Below, one piece after another: positions 11,290 through 23,639 of a stretch of DNA of 64,000 bases (the first letter of the stretch is position 1; each line of letters begins with the position of its first letter). The notes below the pieces were generated by a model, which ran no database searches, was not told the origin of the DNA, and worked only from the letters and a program-made list of their open reading frames with translations. Origin of the DNA: Nomia melanderi (lineage: Eukaryota; Arthropoda; Insecta; Hymenoptera; Halictidae); NCBI RefSeq assembly GCF_051020985.1, contig NC_135007.1:13357501-13421500 (forward strand), given 5' to 3'. The position numbers and the translations under genes were made by a program.

Positions 11290-14200
11290 TCTTCATAGAA
11301 ACAGGAACAGTGTCTATTAATTAGAATCATCGAAGAACAACCCTTCAGCCTCCACAGGGTTAGACTCTCCAAGGTTCTGAGTTATTCGAGGCTCGCCGAA
11401 CACGACCAAAAGCGTAAAGTCAGTCGAATAAACGCAATCGATGTTAAACGCTTCGTGGAAGCCAGCCTTCACCTTCCAACCCTTTTCCCGGTAGCCAGAC
11501 AGCGCAGCGCCGGCCGTGTCCCATTATCATGCAAAAGTTTCTGCGAGCGTATCGTGGTTTCTCGAAGAACGGTTTCCGCAGCCCCTCCCCGTTGGGCCCC
11601 GGTCTTTTGCCTCGCTAATGTGAAAACTCGAGGACGTTAAGTGGCTCAACTAGCCAACGTGTCTTTGATGTTTACCGCCCACCAGTGCGTGCACGCTCAC
11701 GCGACGCAACTGCGTAACCGCTACCATGCGATTCCACCGTGGCCGGCTGGCATTATCGTGCCTCCGACCGACAACAACGAATCTTCCATCCCCTTCCTCG
11801 CGATCCCCTAACTTCTGTCCTCCTCTTTCGCACGGCTGCTCTTCGCGCGGGCACGCAACACGCGCGGCACGGATCTTCGCTCTTCGTTGTCTTCCTCTTA
11901 CTTCGTGCGGCCACTTAGCATCTCTTCCACGAACCTCTCGTTACCATGACGGGCGGGAGCGGCGCGCGCGGGGTTGCGCGATTAATTACCCCTACTTTGT
12001 CCGTAAAGAGGTAACCACGCCGTTTAGGCAGCGAGCTTTCGATCTTAGACATCATTGCTTTCTGGAATTCGGGCTCGTTCTAGGGAAACAGCAACGATCG
12101 TGTGCAGCAGATTAACGCGACGGTTTCACGGAGCAATATACACTAAATATAATTGCACATTGTGTAATTCGGTCGCTTTATCAGCACTGCACGTTTTTGT
12201 CTTGCTGAATATCACTGTTCTTAGTCGTACTATTTATAATATACGAAGGTTCTTAAACAGTCATCGTTCTATTCAGCGAAGTACAGTAATTTGATTTGGT
12301 TGGGAGTTATCGAAGACCCTTTAGATCTAAAAATTAGATCGATTAGATGTCTCGAAATGTTTCCAGAGGATGACCACTTTATACAAAGTAGCAAACGTGA
12401 CAGGGAGCTAGATTGGCAGTTAATCTTCCGTCAAACTAGTGGAAATAGAAGAGAGTCTTCGAAATCTTGAAAGTGTTTAAGATTCATCGACGTTATTTGC
12501 AACTTCCACTCAAGTTTAGCACTGATATTACCCTGCAACGTGATTCTCCGTTCCTTGTTGGAGCTTCCTGAAAGATGTCACGTCGAGCCGCTTCCCAGCC
12601 CACTGCGGACTCGGTTGGACGCGTGGGCGGGCGATTAGGGTACAGCGGGGCCGGACACCTGATTCCGAAATAGCGCGAAACAAGTTTCGGCAGAGGAATT
12701 AATCCTTCCGGTCGTTAAAGTGCAACTCGTTAAGCGTGACAGCGGCTGGCAGCTGGATTGAATTGAGGCGCGTGCTATATTACGCTTGATATCGCTGTGA
12801 AACCCAACACCGCCGGCTTAGACCTCGACCCCGTGAGCCGCTACCACTGCTGGCGCTACGCTGCCACTGGCCGCTTCAATTACCACCGACGAAACTGTAT
12901 ATCCTGCCGCCAAATACCGGCATTACCCGGTATATATCATTTTCCATTCGACAATAACGCCCCGACGATTTTTTTACTTGCCCGGTGATTGGACTTCATC
13001 TCCTTTCCACACCCCTCTGCACGATGATCGCACCTTTCCAATTAAATATCTTCTTCGCGTTCGAAAATTGACTTTCGCCTCTGCTTCTTTTTCGTCGAAA
13101 AGCTTTTACGCTCCAATACACAGTGTGTAATAATTTTATAATTGTCTGCTGCTATCTAACTCGAAGTTTCAACGATCAGCCAAACAAGAATACTACTCGA
13201 CTCCTTTAAACGAAAACCCAAACAAAACTATGCCTATTCGAGTGATTAGTTTCTTGAATCAATATATATATATATACATATATAAACCAAGGTAAACGGT
13301 GCTATCTATTAGAAACACGACTGAGGCGTTTACGCTACAATTATCGTCGCATAAAGGTTTCATTGCGTCCGATCTCTATATTCCAATTTCCACGTTCACC
13401 ATTGATCCCCGTCTGCGTTCCGACGATCGTCGCGTGCCACCGTGCAAAACAGACGGTTACATAAGCCGGCAGAAAAGCCGATCGGTCTCACGCCTGCACG
13501 TACGTACGCGTGTATGCACGCCCACGCTCGAGCGTTCCGGCGCGGCGCTACGCCGGAGCAATTACCTTAATCCGGTGAATATATATTCCGCGGAATAAAA
13601 GGGCCGAGGCACCGAGTAGAAAAAGAGCCGGCCACCGCTCCGAACGGGGCTCGGATGGAATTCCGCGCGGGAGGGAGCGTTAGACAATTGGCAAATCGCG
13701 AGAGAGCCGACGTCAACGAGCCGGAGGTCACCGCGCGCGCTTGTGTCCCGCGGAATACCGCGCACGCTGCGAGCCTCGCTCCTCTTTTTATTGGCCGGTC
13801 TCGAAAGCAAACCGTGAAGACGATCTTTCATTGCGGAATCACTCGGTATTGTGATTCGTATGAAAGCCGCGGACAGATGTCGGATCCGAACAAAACGGTG
13901 CCAAACGCGTAAGCGGCCGGCTGAATAATCTTGATTCCCTCGAGTGATTGATAGCGGTTTTATGAAAATACGGAACAAAGACTAATTGATACGGCGTAGG
14001 ATAATTGGGCTTCATGGTGAGCGGTGCTATCCACGCTCAGCCAAATGAACATTCCTGCAAGTTGAACGCGCAGTTTCAGCGGCGAGGGGATTAATGAGGA
14101 GGGAACTTCGGCTTCACGGCAGTTACATGGTGTATCCGAGAAATTGTTGAAGATTGTTTACCGGGAAGCGCGTTGGGAGTCCTTGTTGCCGGTAAAAGCC

Positions 14201-17200
14201 GCGGCGATGTTATTCCGTACAATGGACCAATAAATTTTCGTCTTATTATATGTTGTTACAACTGATTTTCATAATCCCCGGTAACTGATCGCCGGCGTCG
14301 TTAATTACAAATCCTAAGTAGGCAGGCGGCTGGAAGTCTGCGATCTGCGCCGGGGCTTGTTAAAAATAAATGTCAGTGGTACATAATTATTCTAGGTTAG
14401 AGTATCATACATTTTCATGCGGCTAATAAATTCCTGGCGAAACGGCAGAGAATGGGAGATATATCGTTACCAGTCGGCGAAACTTTTAACCTCTTAGCTA
14501 TGAATGACGAGCACGCTCGTCGCGAAGGAATCGTTATCTTTCGTTTAATTACGTGTCTTATGGAGTTTTCAAACAGAAACTGCTGTTACTTCTTCATAAT
14601 TTCATTCAATCTTACAACAGCTGGGGATACTCTGTCGAATATCATCATCAATCAGTCGTATACAATGTAGACACTGGAGATCCTAAAGATCGCTAGATAA
14701 ACAAATTCCGGAAAAATGAATAAAGAGAAGATATAATTACTGATTCCGTATTAGAATTGACAAGTTTTTCTAGCAGCACAATTTATTTTCAGAATTTTCT
14801 TCTGCCGCTTAACGCGTTAAAAAATGGCACCACAGTTAAGAAATTAAAGAGATAATCTTCTTCGGCAACAGAACATTCGAATCGTGCCAGCGAAAGGAAC
14901 ACGACTCGTAGGTGCAGCCGCGTAACGTCATTCCCCCGAATTCGCTCGGTGGCTGGCCTTGATCCGCTAATTACCACAAAAGGAACCGCTTATTTTATAA
15001 TCGTACGTTACGCTCCCTCACATGCGTAATGCCGGGAAAATTACCAGGCATGCTCGCGCGCTCTGTCACGCGTGCCGCGATCCCGCGAGTCCGCCGCTCC
15101 GACGGGAATTGAGAGTTCCGTTTCTTTTAATTCAAAACTTCCGCGAAACCGAGCCGCTCCGCCTTCCAGTGACGCGGAAAGCGCTCGTATGCACCACGCG
15201 AGATTTCTTCCTATACCCGTGCGCGTGCTACGCACGTTTCGAAATTGATTGCTAATAATTGCGGAAGGTCTTCTTGTTCCTTATTGACAACTAAATTCCT
15301 GGGAATGAAATGACGTTCATTGGAATGTCTGCTTCTTGACGCTACTATAATTCTAATTATAGTATTCAGAATTTCACTCTTTATTCAAAGACACTCGACC
15401 ATGTCATGTCTCTGCGCCTTTGACTCCTCGCGTCAGTCGCCTACTGATTCCTTTGCTATAGGTGGCTTTTTTCGCTCGCTCTCTAGGTCGCTCACCTATC
15501 GTTTGATGTTTCTTGGACTATAGACCCGCTGCTAGAAACCTAACGCTCTAATTTTTTTGCAAGCGAACGGCCGTGGTGGCCTTCGCGCGACTCGTCGCTC
15601 CTAATCAAATCGATTGTACCTTATGAAAATGCATGCCCTACGCTAACAACATACACAGAACACACCCTGTTCTCCAAGAAAAATGGAACGAACATTCTCA
15701 AACAACCTTCAAGAAATCCCAGTGTAAGTGTCCAGCACGCCAATGAAGCAGATCAAACCGACGCATTCCGTAATCGCGGCAACGACTTTGTTTATCGTCC
15801 CTCTGCGCGTCGCAAGCCTCGAGATGAGCGTTCCTCCGATGCGGTGGAAGGGGTGGTCCGGCCCGGGTCGGAACGAGAATGGGGAAACGTCCGGAAAATG
15901 GAAGTCAGAGGTGTCTGGGAGAGGCCTGGAAATTGCGAAACACGATAGGGAGAAGGCAACGGGTCGGCTTCCTTTGATCCTCCGCCTCGGAAAAACCGAA
16001 ACCTCATTATTACACCGAAAATCCGCAGCGATCCCGGGCCGCGCGTTGCACAAGGAACAGCACGAGCTTTCGATTTCACGCCGGCCCGAATTAATCGCTT
16101 CTCGAAAAACCGCCCTCCTGCATTTAGAAGACTTTCTTCTGCATCTCTCCGAGTGACTTCACGAAAATACGCTTTGAGAACCGTCCGCCGCGGCGTTTCT
16201 TTCAACGCGTCGGCGGTCCCTCGGCCGATTTGCGTAACTAATTTATCCTAATTGCCCGATGAATATTCCTTTCGGAAACCGGCAGCGCCCGGGAAACCGG
16301 GGAATAAGTTTCCAGAACGTCCCACTGGTTTATGGACCCGTTATTCGGATGGTTCCTTCCCTTCCCAGCCGAACAGTGGTCAATAATCCACGATGATTTT
16401 ATAAAGGTCCAACGGTGTGTTGCGGGGGAGACTCGAGACGAGAGCTAAAAAAGCCGGAATCGTGGAAGTTTTCCCGGGGCGGAGAGATATATACGCGTCG
16501 TAAAAAGCCGTAGAAAAAACGACGCGAGCGTTGCGCCCGGCTTTCCGTAGGCGTCTAGCTGTAAAGCAATTAGTGAGCTAATAAGTGATACGCGGGGATC
16601 GATGCAGCGCTACCTGAACGGGGCTCGGGCCACCATTTCGGTGCGCCATAAATGAAGGTACCGTAAACAGTGAAACGGGGGTTCGAACGCTGGACTCGGG
16701 GAACAGTAAAATATACTCGATGTTGTATTTCCGCGCGCTTTGTCTATTTTTTCTCCGCTATCCACTTCTCCGTCTGTTTTTCTTGCTTTTCTTTTCTTCC
16801 TTCTCCGCTTCGTCCTTTTTTCTTCTTTTTTTTTTAAATTACCGTTCCGTCGAACGTTATGCCAGCGTTGCGAACCGTTCGACCTGAATTAGAGAGGGAG
16901 GCGGAGGGAGAAAAAAGCAAGCTCTCTTTCGGTGAAAATAGCGGGCCAGTAAAGTTCACCTCGGCTCTTAAGAACTTTTCCGCGCGAAAAAGTGGGGGGA
17001 ACAATCGCCGACGAATGCGTCTCGAGTTTCCGCAAGTGGGCGAGGAATTCGGAAAGGAAGGGAGGGGGAGGTGGGAAAAAATACCGCCGGGAACGAGAAA
17101 AAATTCTATTCCACGAGGAAATTGTTCTGTTAAAAAAAAGAAATCGTGCACCGGCGTGCGGAGAGGAACGGTTCGCGTAGTTGACGCGAGGCACGCTGAT

Positions 17201-20200
17201 TCGAGCAAGTTTTTACGATTCTTGAGGACCTTCTTCAGCGTTTCAGTTTTTTCTTGGTGCTAGCTGTCCGCCAAGAGTGCGATATAGCGGGAACTATATA
17301 ATTTTAGGTGCGGTATAAGTGGCATTGTTGCTGATAGTCCGGGGAAGGTTCAAGAGGGGTCGCGTTTTCTTTTGAAAATGTTTCGTGTGTACACGGAAAT
17401 CTCGTTGATCACACGAAATATTTATATTATACTCCCTGCTTCAATCGACTCAACTGCCAATCTACAAAACTGTAACTACATTCACAAAGATTCAAATATA
17501 AAAACACATCTCACAAGTGAATGCAAACAGCTCCACATTTCTACATTCAAGTTTTCTTAACAGTATCATTTTCATTTCATAAAACAATATTATACATCAT
17601 CCCCTTCATTGTGCCTCTGGAAAACAATACCCTGAGTGTTTATTGGTTGCAAGACCAGGTCCCATACATTGAACCATACACGTGAACCGTGTATCGCGGC
17701 GGTCCCAGGGGTTTTAAAAAAAGATTTGATTTACAAGTTCCCCGGAAACCCTATCGAGGTTGGCCCAGTTTTCACGTCCCAACAAATCATCGAAGGAAAA
17801 TAATGTTTCGGCGCACCTGGCCCCCGGAGACCCGCCGACGAGTATCGGGACGAGTGGTGGTTAAAACGTTCCCGGATAGAAATAAACTTTCCTCGCGCGC
17901 GCGCTCTATAGAATCAAAACCTCTAATTTCGCGCGTAATGGGAGGCCTTTATTATTCCCGGAGGGTGGCAGGCCGCCCGAGGACCCGAAAATACCTCCTC
18001 ACGGGGGGCGAAGCGATTTTCGCAGGCTTTCTCGCCCCGGAGGAATCTCGTGAGTCGCTCCACTCCGCTCTTTTTTTCCTCGAAAATCGAAATCGCCGTA
18101 ACGGTAACAGCCTCGGACGAAGAAGGCACGATTGAATCGACCGGGTTCGTTCGAATTTCACCGCTCAGGGGTGCGTTTCAATGCTTCCGACAATGAATGT
18201 TTCCCCTGGATCGATGAACGAGTGACACGGTTAGAGAATTGGTGTTTGAAACTTGATAACGGACACTTAGGGTAATTCCGAGTGAGATAGTTCGACCTCA
18301 TTTAAATTGTGGAATGTTTATAGAGTTAGTTGCTTATAGTGGTACTGAATCTTACTTTAGTAAATGTTTAGATGTGAAATTCAGTGAAATTTAGAATTGT
18401 TCAATCAGCCACTTGGAACTAGTTCCCCACAGTCCCATCGACGTTGTCGTCCAAGTGGAAGTTCGAATATTATCGTAAACAACGCAAATTAGATTTCGCG
18501 ATTGGAAGTCATTCCGCGCGATTATTTCTCTGCCGCGATCGTCGACGATGTTGTGACTGGTCGGCGCGGGGGGGAGGAGGGAATATAAAGCGTGGTCGCG
18601 GTTATACGCGGCGCGCTTGCAAACAGGTTCTCCGGGAAGCCGAGGGCGAGGGATAATGCACCTTTGTCAAAGAGTGTGTTCACGCGTGCAAAGAGAGGTG
18701 TTCGGTCGGTCACTACCGACGCTGCTTGAGATGTCAGGAGCCGCAGGTGGCCGAATGGTAGCCTGCAATTCACGTGTACCAGCGTATAGACAGGTCGTCG
18801 GGTTTTGTGAGAGGGTCACGGGGTCACGAGGGGCGGCGAGTCGTCGTTCCCTCTCTATATCGGGTGTCTTGGTACGAAACCGGCGCGCGAACCGAAAACC
18901 GGAACGAACGGCGTAGAGAGGGACGAAGGAGAGGTGCTCGCGCGCGAAGGAAAATGAAAACGATGAAAAATTCATGAGGGTTAATTCATGGAAGGTCAAA
19001 GGGGTTCGCGCGTTACAGTTTCGCGGAACGTCGCGCCGCGTACGTGGAAATATTAACTACAAAGAAGTGAACGCATAATTTTACGAGCGCAAATTATCGG
19101 CTGCGAGGCACGTGAGGTTGGATTAAACGGCGCAGAAATGATTTCACCTGTAGCAGCGGCCGTTCACACTCAGCTGCGCCTTTCTGCTGAATCAACACAC
19201 GACGATACACCGCGTTAAGGATCTATCAACGGACCCGCGGAGGGAGCAAATGGCGAGCTATCACGCCACCCGTATTTCCATACGCGCTGTTACCCTTTCG
19301 CTCGTACAGGTTCGCTTCCCCCATTCAACCGTGAATGAAGAAAAAAGGGGAACGAACGGCCACCTGCAACACCGAGCTCTCGGGTCATGCAAATACCTGC
19401 ACGCGATGAATAAAAAAGGAGAGAGCAAAAAGGGTCCCGGGTGAAAGGGTTCGCTTTATTCAGATTAGGGTCTTGGTTATGTATATAGGGCTCGAGCAAC
19501 CCTTCGAGTGGGCCCCGACGAGCCTCTCGATTTTCGGCAAGTGCCTTAAACCCTCTGGCACGCGCGCCGCACATAAATACCGGCTGACTTTTTTCACCAA
19601 CCCTTCTATGCACCTGTGACGGAACATTGTATTTGAATATCGGGGTGGACGGCGATCGGGTTCCCCTCGGTAGGTGGCGGCGTTTTGTCAGGCATTATGT
19701 ATGATGATGGATTCACAGATAATAACCTGCGTTAATTTGACGGTTTTAGCGGTTGGTTACCCTGTACTACAATCCTCCAATTAGAATCTTCTCTTTAATA
19801 AGAAGATACTAAATGTACTAAACATTCAACCTTGTCACTTCTAACAGACAGTGATGCAATTCCTTTCACTTAACGCTTTATTAGAAATCGTCACTTTTTA
19901 TATCCACCAAGCAAAGTTCTCAAGTTTCCGATCCTCAGAACACCTAACGAATCGTTCTAACGTGAACATCCAGAAAAAACGTCTTATGCATTCGATGCTC
20001 TACTGAATATTCAATCCGCCAAGACATCGCAATACTCCGATTAAACATTCGCATCACCGTCGATCGATGCGAACGTCCAGCTAGATCGAACGCGAATCCA
20101 CGGCGCGGCTTCACGCGTGCCCATAAACCGTCCGAGCCCGAAGTCCCGGAATCAGAGCGCGTAGATATTATTCGCGCCTGTTCGTGAATTCGCGTCGGTA

Positions 20201-20620
20201 GGGGCGTCATTAAAATCAATACCGGCTCTCTCTCCGCTCCATCTCCCCGCGCGGCACGTCCCGCTCTCGTCTTCATCCGCCGAACGCTGCGTGTCCTCGT
20301 CGCGCCCCTTGCACGCCAGCCGCTTCGCCCGCGATCCAGACGGAGAGAGACGAACGCGAAAAGAGGGGGTCGGTTAGGGGATGCCCGCGTTTCTAGTCTG
20401 ACGTGGGAGTCGCGCGACGTCTGGTGGGGTCGTCGGAGGAGACTCGAAAGGGAGGAACAGAGAAAAAGGGAGGAAAAGTAAGACAGAGAGGAGAAGAAGA
20501 ATGGTAAGATCGCGGGAGCGAGACGAAGCAAGGGCGGGAGAGGGGTTGGAGCGCGATAAGAGGGAAGGGTGCCCCGTTCGGCAAGGTTAGGTAGCCGGTA
20601 CACGCGATAAGGAGTGGGGG
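11290..20620. other. non-coding, no gene recognised
   Basis: No exon with convincing coding content. The interval includes a (TA)n run at 13261-13284, the 12-bp palindrome TTAACGCGTTAA at 14809-14820, and a G-rich to C-rich strand switch near 17400. A C-poor tract lies at about 18200-18415. A TATAAAG at 18584 is an isolated match only. Several overlapping open frames around 15.7-16.2 kb and 16.8-17.2 kb occur on both strands at once, as expected of stop-poor DNA. Confidence 0.55.
13261..13284. repeat. (TA)n microsatellite
   Basis: An alternating TA run of about 24 bp with one C interruption. Confidence 0.9.
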
Positions 20621-20628
20621 TGGTGTTC

Positions 20629-20825
20629 CCATGGCCAATAAGAACCTCTTTAAAGCGCCCTTTTTGCGCGCGGAACTGCGCATGCCGGATTCAAATCTGC
20701 TCGAGCCTGGTATCGAGTGGCGGTGGCGGGGGCAGAGAACGCGTCGGCGTTGGAGGGGCGAACGGTATCGGGGGTGGGCGGCCGTGGCAGTGGTGGTGGC
20801 CGGTGGCTGTATGGAAATATGATAG
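20629..20825 (+). promoter_or_regulatory. promoter-like block, copy 1 of a tandem duplication
   Basis: In order: CCAATAA at about 20634, TTTAAAGCGCC followed by a T-run, ACTGCGCATGC at 20675-20685 (most of an NRF1/Ewg-type site, consensus YGCGCATGCGCR) followed by CG.ATTCAAAT, a GT/GC-rich spacer, and TATGGAAATATGATAG at 20810-20825. The same ordered set recurs in copy 2. The block lies about 2-3 kb upstream of the coding exon at 23.6 kb, so an upstream promoter or enhancer role for that gene is plausible. Confidence 0.45.
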
Positions 20826-20912
20826 CGCGATAAAAAGAGGAAGAATGGCAGGGATGCTTGTGTACGCGAGGGTGAAAGCTCGCGCGAGGTGGGGATGCTG
20901 CGCGGCTCCTAC

Positions 20913-21031
20913 GACCAATAAAGGCCCAGTTTAAAGCGCCTCATTTTTTTGCACCGGCACTGCGCATGCCGCATTCAAATGCTGGGAGTGGTGGCCCCGG
21001 CCCGGTGTCCGAGTGTATGGAAATATGATAG
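20913..21031 (+). promoter_or_regulatory. promoter-like block, copy 2 of a tandem duplication
   Basis: Repeats the order of copy 1: CCAATAA at about 20915, TTTAAAGCGCC, a T-run, ACTGCGCATGC at 20959-20969, CG.ATTCAAAT, and TATGGAAATATGATAG at 21016-21031. The last 16-mer is identical in both copies. The offset is 284 bp at the GCGCATGC motif but 206 bp at the 16-mer, so the spacer differs by 78 bp. The motifs kept while the spacer changed are the likely functional parts. Confidence 0.5.
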
Positions 21032-21751
21032 GTGAGACGCGATTCTCGAGAAATGGCGACCCGAACGGGATATCCCCGGAATATTTTTATATTTCATGAG
21101 AGCCCCGCGGTGGGGGTGTTTTCGAAGGAATGGCGTCCGAAATAGATTACCGAATACCCTTGCTCTTCCGCGGCGCTCCCGTTTCTATAGACGTTCGTCC
21201 GTTCCGCGAACTTCCACGGGAAGGATCGGTAAATTGCATCGTCTCGCGATCTCGGCTGCTGGATCATCCTTCCTATTCTCGGTGTTACGAGATCGTTAGG
21301 GGATGGCGGGCCAGAAAAAAATTCTGATTATCGTCATTGATCCGGTTTGAATGAATTCGCCAATACCGGCCGGATCGTATTCACAACGAGTCCATTGTTC
21401 GGCGGATCGTTCACCCGAGAGCGGTTTTAACCTGCAAAAGTACCCACCTGCTGTTCGGACGGAGAGATTCATCGGACCGTAGGCTATCGGGCCAGGTATA
21501 TATCGATCTTCGAGGATCGACGGTACCATACCGATCCGTAAATGGACGGTTTCCGACGACTATTTTCGTGCGCCACGAATCCTACGCGTAACGGGCAGAT
21601 CTCGAGCACCGACGGAACCGTTCAACTTGCTCGCGTTAGATGGAAGGGATCGCTCATGCGTAACGGAGAATTATTCGAATTCGTCGTAGACAGGTACACA
21701 ATTACTTCATTCAGGTCAGATACGTCTGACCTGCTCGAAAAGCAGCATTGA

Positions 21752-22110
21752 GCAATCGCTCATAGTCTGCCTCATCTGACACACCTTCTTTGCATACTTC
21801 AAAATTCATCCTCTACTTCTCACAACAAAATCTTCATACTAGACCTCGTCCAACATAAACGTTACTCCAAAACATACCCCCAAGTGTCTCACCCCCGAAG
21901 CTCCTCCCTAATCAACCTCCTCCACCACTTTCATCTCAAACATTCTCCAATCTCCAATCAACACCATCATACCGAAACATCTGAAACACCTCTTCCTAAA
22001 ATCAAACAAACCACCCTGCCACCATCCCGAGTCTACCGGCGATCCCTCCCGAACCGTCTTCAACAAACATTTTCCATCATCAGCGGCAAGCCAACCTACG
22101 CACAGCGGTC
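21752..22110. other. G-poor, C/A/T-rich tract
   Basis: The + strand has very few G residues over about 350 bases, just before the CpG-rich domain. I see no gene. Similar tracts lie at about 25975-26450, 42690-42960, 44140-44390, 54600-54800, 56330-56700 and 63680-63810. Confidence 0.6.
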
Positions 22111-22732
22111 TCTCCCCAAAACCAGAGTCCTCCTCGCCAGGACGCGTCTGGAGGGACACGGGTCCGCGCGATTGGCCGGTGGCCCCGCATATGCAAATGC
22201 AAGCTTACCTTCCCTGGCTCGCCGAACGGGTACCTCGTCGTCGTTGCAGCGGCCGGTACACGCGAGGTAAAAAGGCGCGTTCGCGGTCTCGCGAGCGAAG
22301 AGCTCGCCTTTCCTCGCCGGGCGGAGCCGCGCGCGATCCGCGTCCCACCGCGATTGGAGGCTCGGTTCCCCACCGACGCCGCTCGATTCCCCACCAGCGG
22401 CGCCGTCCAGGCGTTCGTCCGCCGCTTTCCGTTCCCGTTCGGCCGTCCTCGTCGCACTGGCGGCGCTTAAGGCCCTCTTACCGATCAGGCGGTCTCCGTC
22501 TAGCTTCGGCGGACTCCCCCACTCGAGCGGAGCAGGGTCCGCGTACGCGTCCGCGTTCTCCGTGGCCGGTAGGCGGCCGACCGGGCGTACGTGGGCCCTC
22601 TAGTGTAGCTGCACACATGCACGCGACAGCATCTGACCGCCGTACTAGCCGTCGCAGCCGTAGCTGCCACCGTCGTAGCTCGTCGCGGACGCCCGTGTGC
22701 CTGCGATAACAACCCGAGTAACCCGCCTCGCC

Positions 22733-22758
22733 TCGCTCTCTCTCTCTTTCTTTCTCTT

Positions 22759-22791
<33 letters not shown>

Positions 22792-22822
22792 TGCTCTCTC
22801 ACTCACTCTCTCTCTCTTTCCA
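22733..22822. repeat. (CT)n/(GA)n microsatellite
   Basis: About 90 bp of CTCTCT with TTTC interruptions; the other strand is GAGAGA. GA repeats in insect promoters are known binding sites for GAGA factor. Its position about 0.8 kb upstream of the coding exon, inside CpG-rich DNA, fits a promoter or 5' leader. Translations through it are artefacts of the repeat. Confidence 0.9.
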
Positions 22823-23081
22823 CCTTCTCCCGCCTCGGTATCCGCTCTCCGGGTTGCTCGTCCGCGAGGGGGTAGACGCCGCCGTCACCACCGCCGCACG
22901 CACACCCCTCTGTCTCTCTCTCCTGTTGTCACCCCCAATCGCGAGGAACGGAACGGAGCCGCCGCACGTGCGCCGCCGAGTCGTCCGTCCGTCCGCGCGT
23001 ACCGTTCGCCCGAGCACAGAGAGTGTTTGATAACCGAGCCGCCGCAGCACCCGTGAAAACAGTGAGACCACGCGCGACCCG

Positions 23082-23123
23082 GACCACCGCCACCACTACC
23101 ACCACCACCACCACAACCACCAC
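23082..23123. repeat. (CAC)n trinucleotide repeat
   Basis: About 14 units of CAC/ACC with a few substitutions on the + strand, in the putative leader region. Confidence 0.9.
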
Positions 23124-23639
23124 GCAGTGCCGGTTCCTTCAGTATCCCGAAAGCCACCCCGCGGCGGATCCTGACATGGTGGCCGGCGCGAGACGCATCC
23201 CCGACGTCCGCGGGTTCATCGACGGCTGACGCGAGCCGCGACAGGTGACAGACACTGACGCGGGGCCGCGCCGGTGAACGGATAGAGTCGCGCGAGTGCG
23301 GAGTTCGTCGATGGTACGCTGCCCGGCACGTGTCCCCGGTGACAGGTGTAGCGCGACGGGAACGAGGGCCGAGGGACTTTGGTGTTCTTCCCGATAACTG
23401 TACACACCGCGCGCGCGTCGAGTGCCGTGGGGCAACGGATAGTGAGACGATAGGACCGGTGGAACTTTGGGAGTGCACGCTCGGTGCCGGACAATTCTGT
23501 GCTTGTAGTGTGTAGTGTTTGATGAGTATACTGTGTTCTCGCGGGATAAGGGACGTCAACGCAGGATCATCGGCAAACAGAGACCTTCGCGGGGGACTGT
23601 TCGTTGATCGCCTGTTGACCGAGGCTGCTCCGTTCACAG

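Larger units (their letters stand above)
22150..23635 (+). promoter_or_regulatory. CpG-rich promoter / 5' leader region of the 23.6-kb gene
   Basis: A dense CpG domain with the GA repeat and a (CAC)n repeat directly precedes the coding exon. No single long + strand frame crosses it into the exon frame: an in-frame TGA sits at 23616. It is therefore best read as promoter plus untranslated leader, possibly with spliced leader exons. Several upstream ATGs in other frames (for example 23176 and 23522) could act as uORFs if the region is transcribed. The transcription start is not visible. Confidence 0.4.

Noticed and set aside
18584..18590. TATAAAG upstream of a CpG-rich stretch
   Set aside because: It is an isolated TATA match without initiator, transcript or nearby coding exon; such matches are expected by chance in 64 kb.
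19944..20603. 219-codon minus-strand frame with hydrophobic start
   Set aside because: The LPFFFSSLSYFSSLF-like part comes from a GAGA-type purine tract on the + strand. No start, splice or domain evidence supports it.
22179..22709. 176-codon Arg/Ser-rich + strand frame
   Set aside because: The composition is what CpG-rich DNA gives in any frame, with no link in frame to the coding exon.
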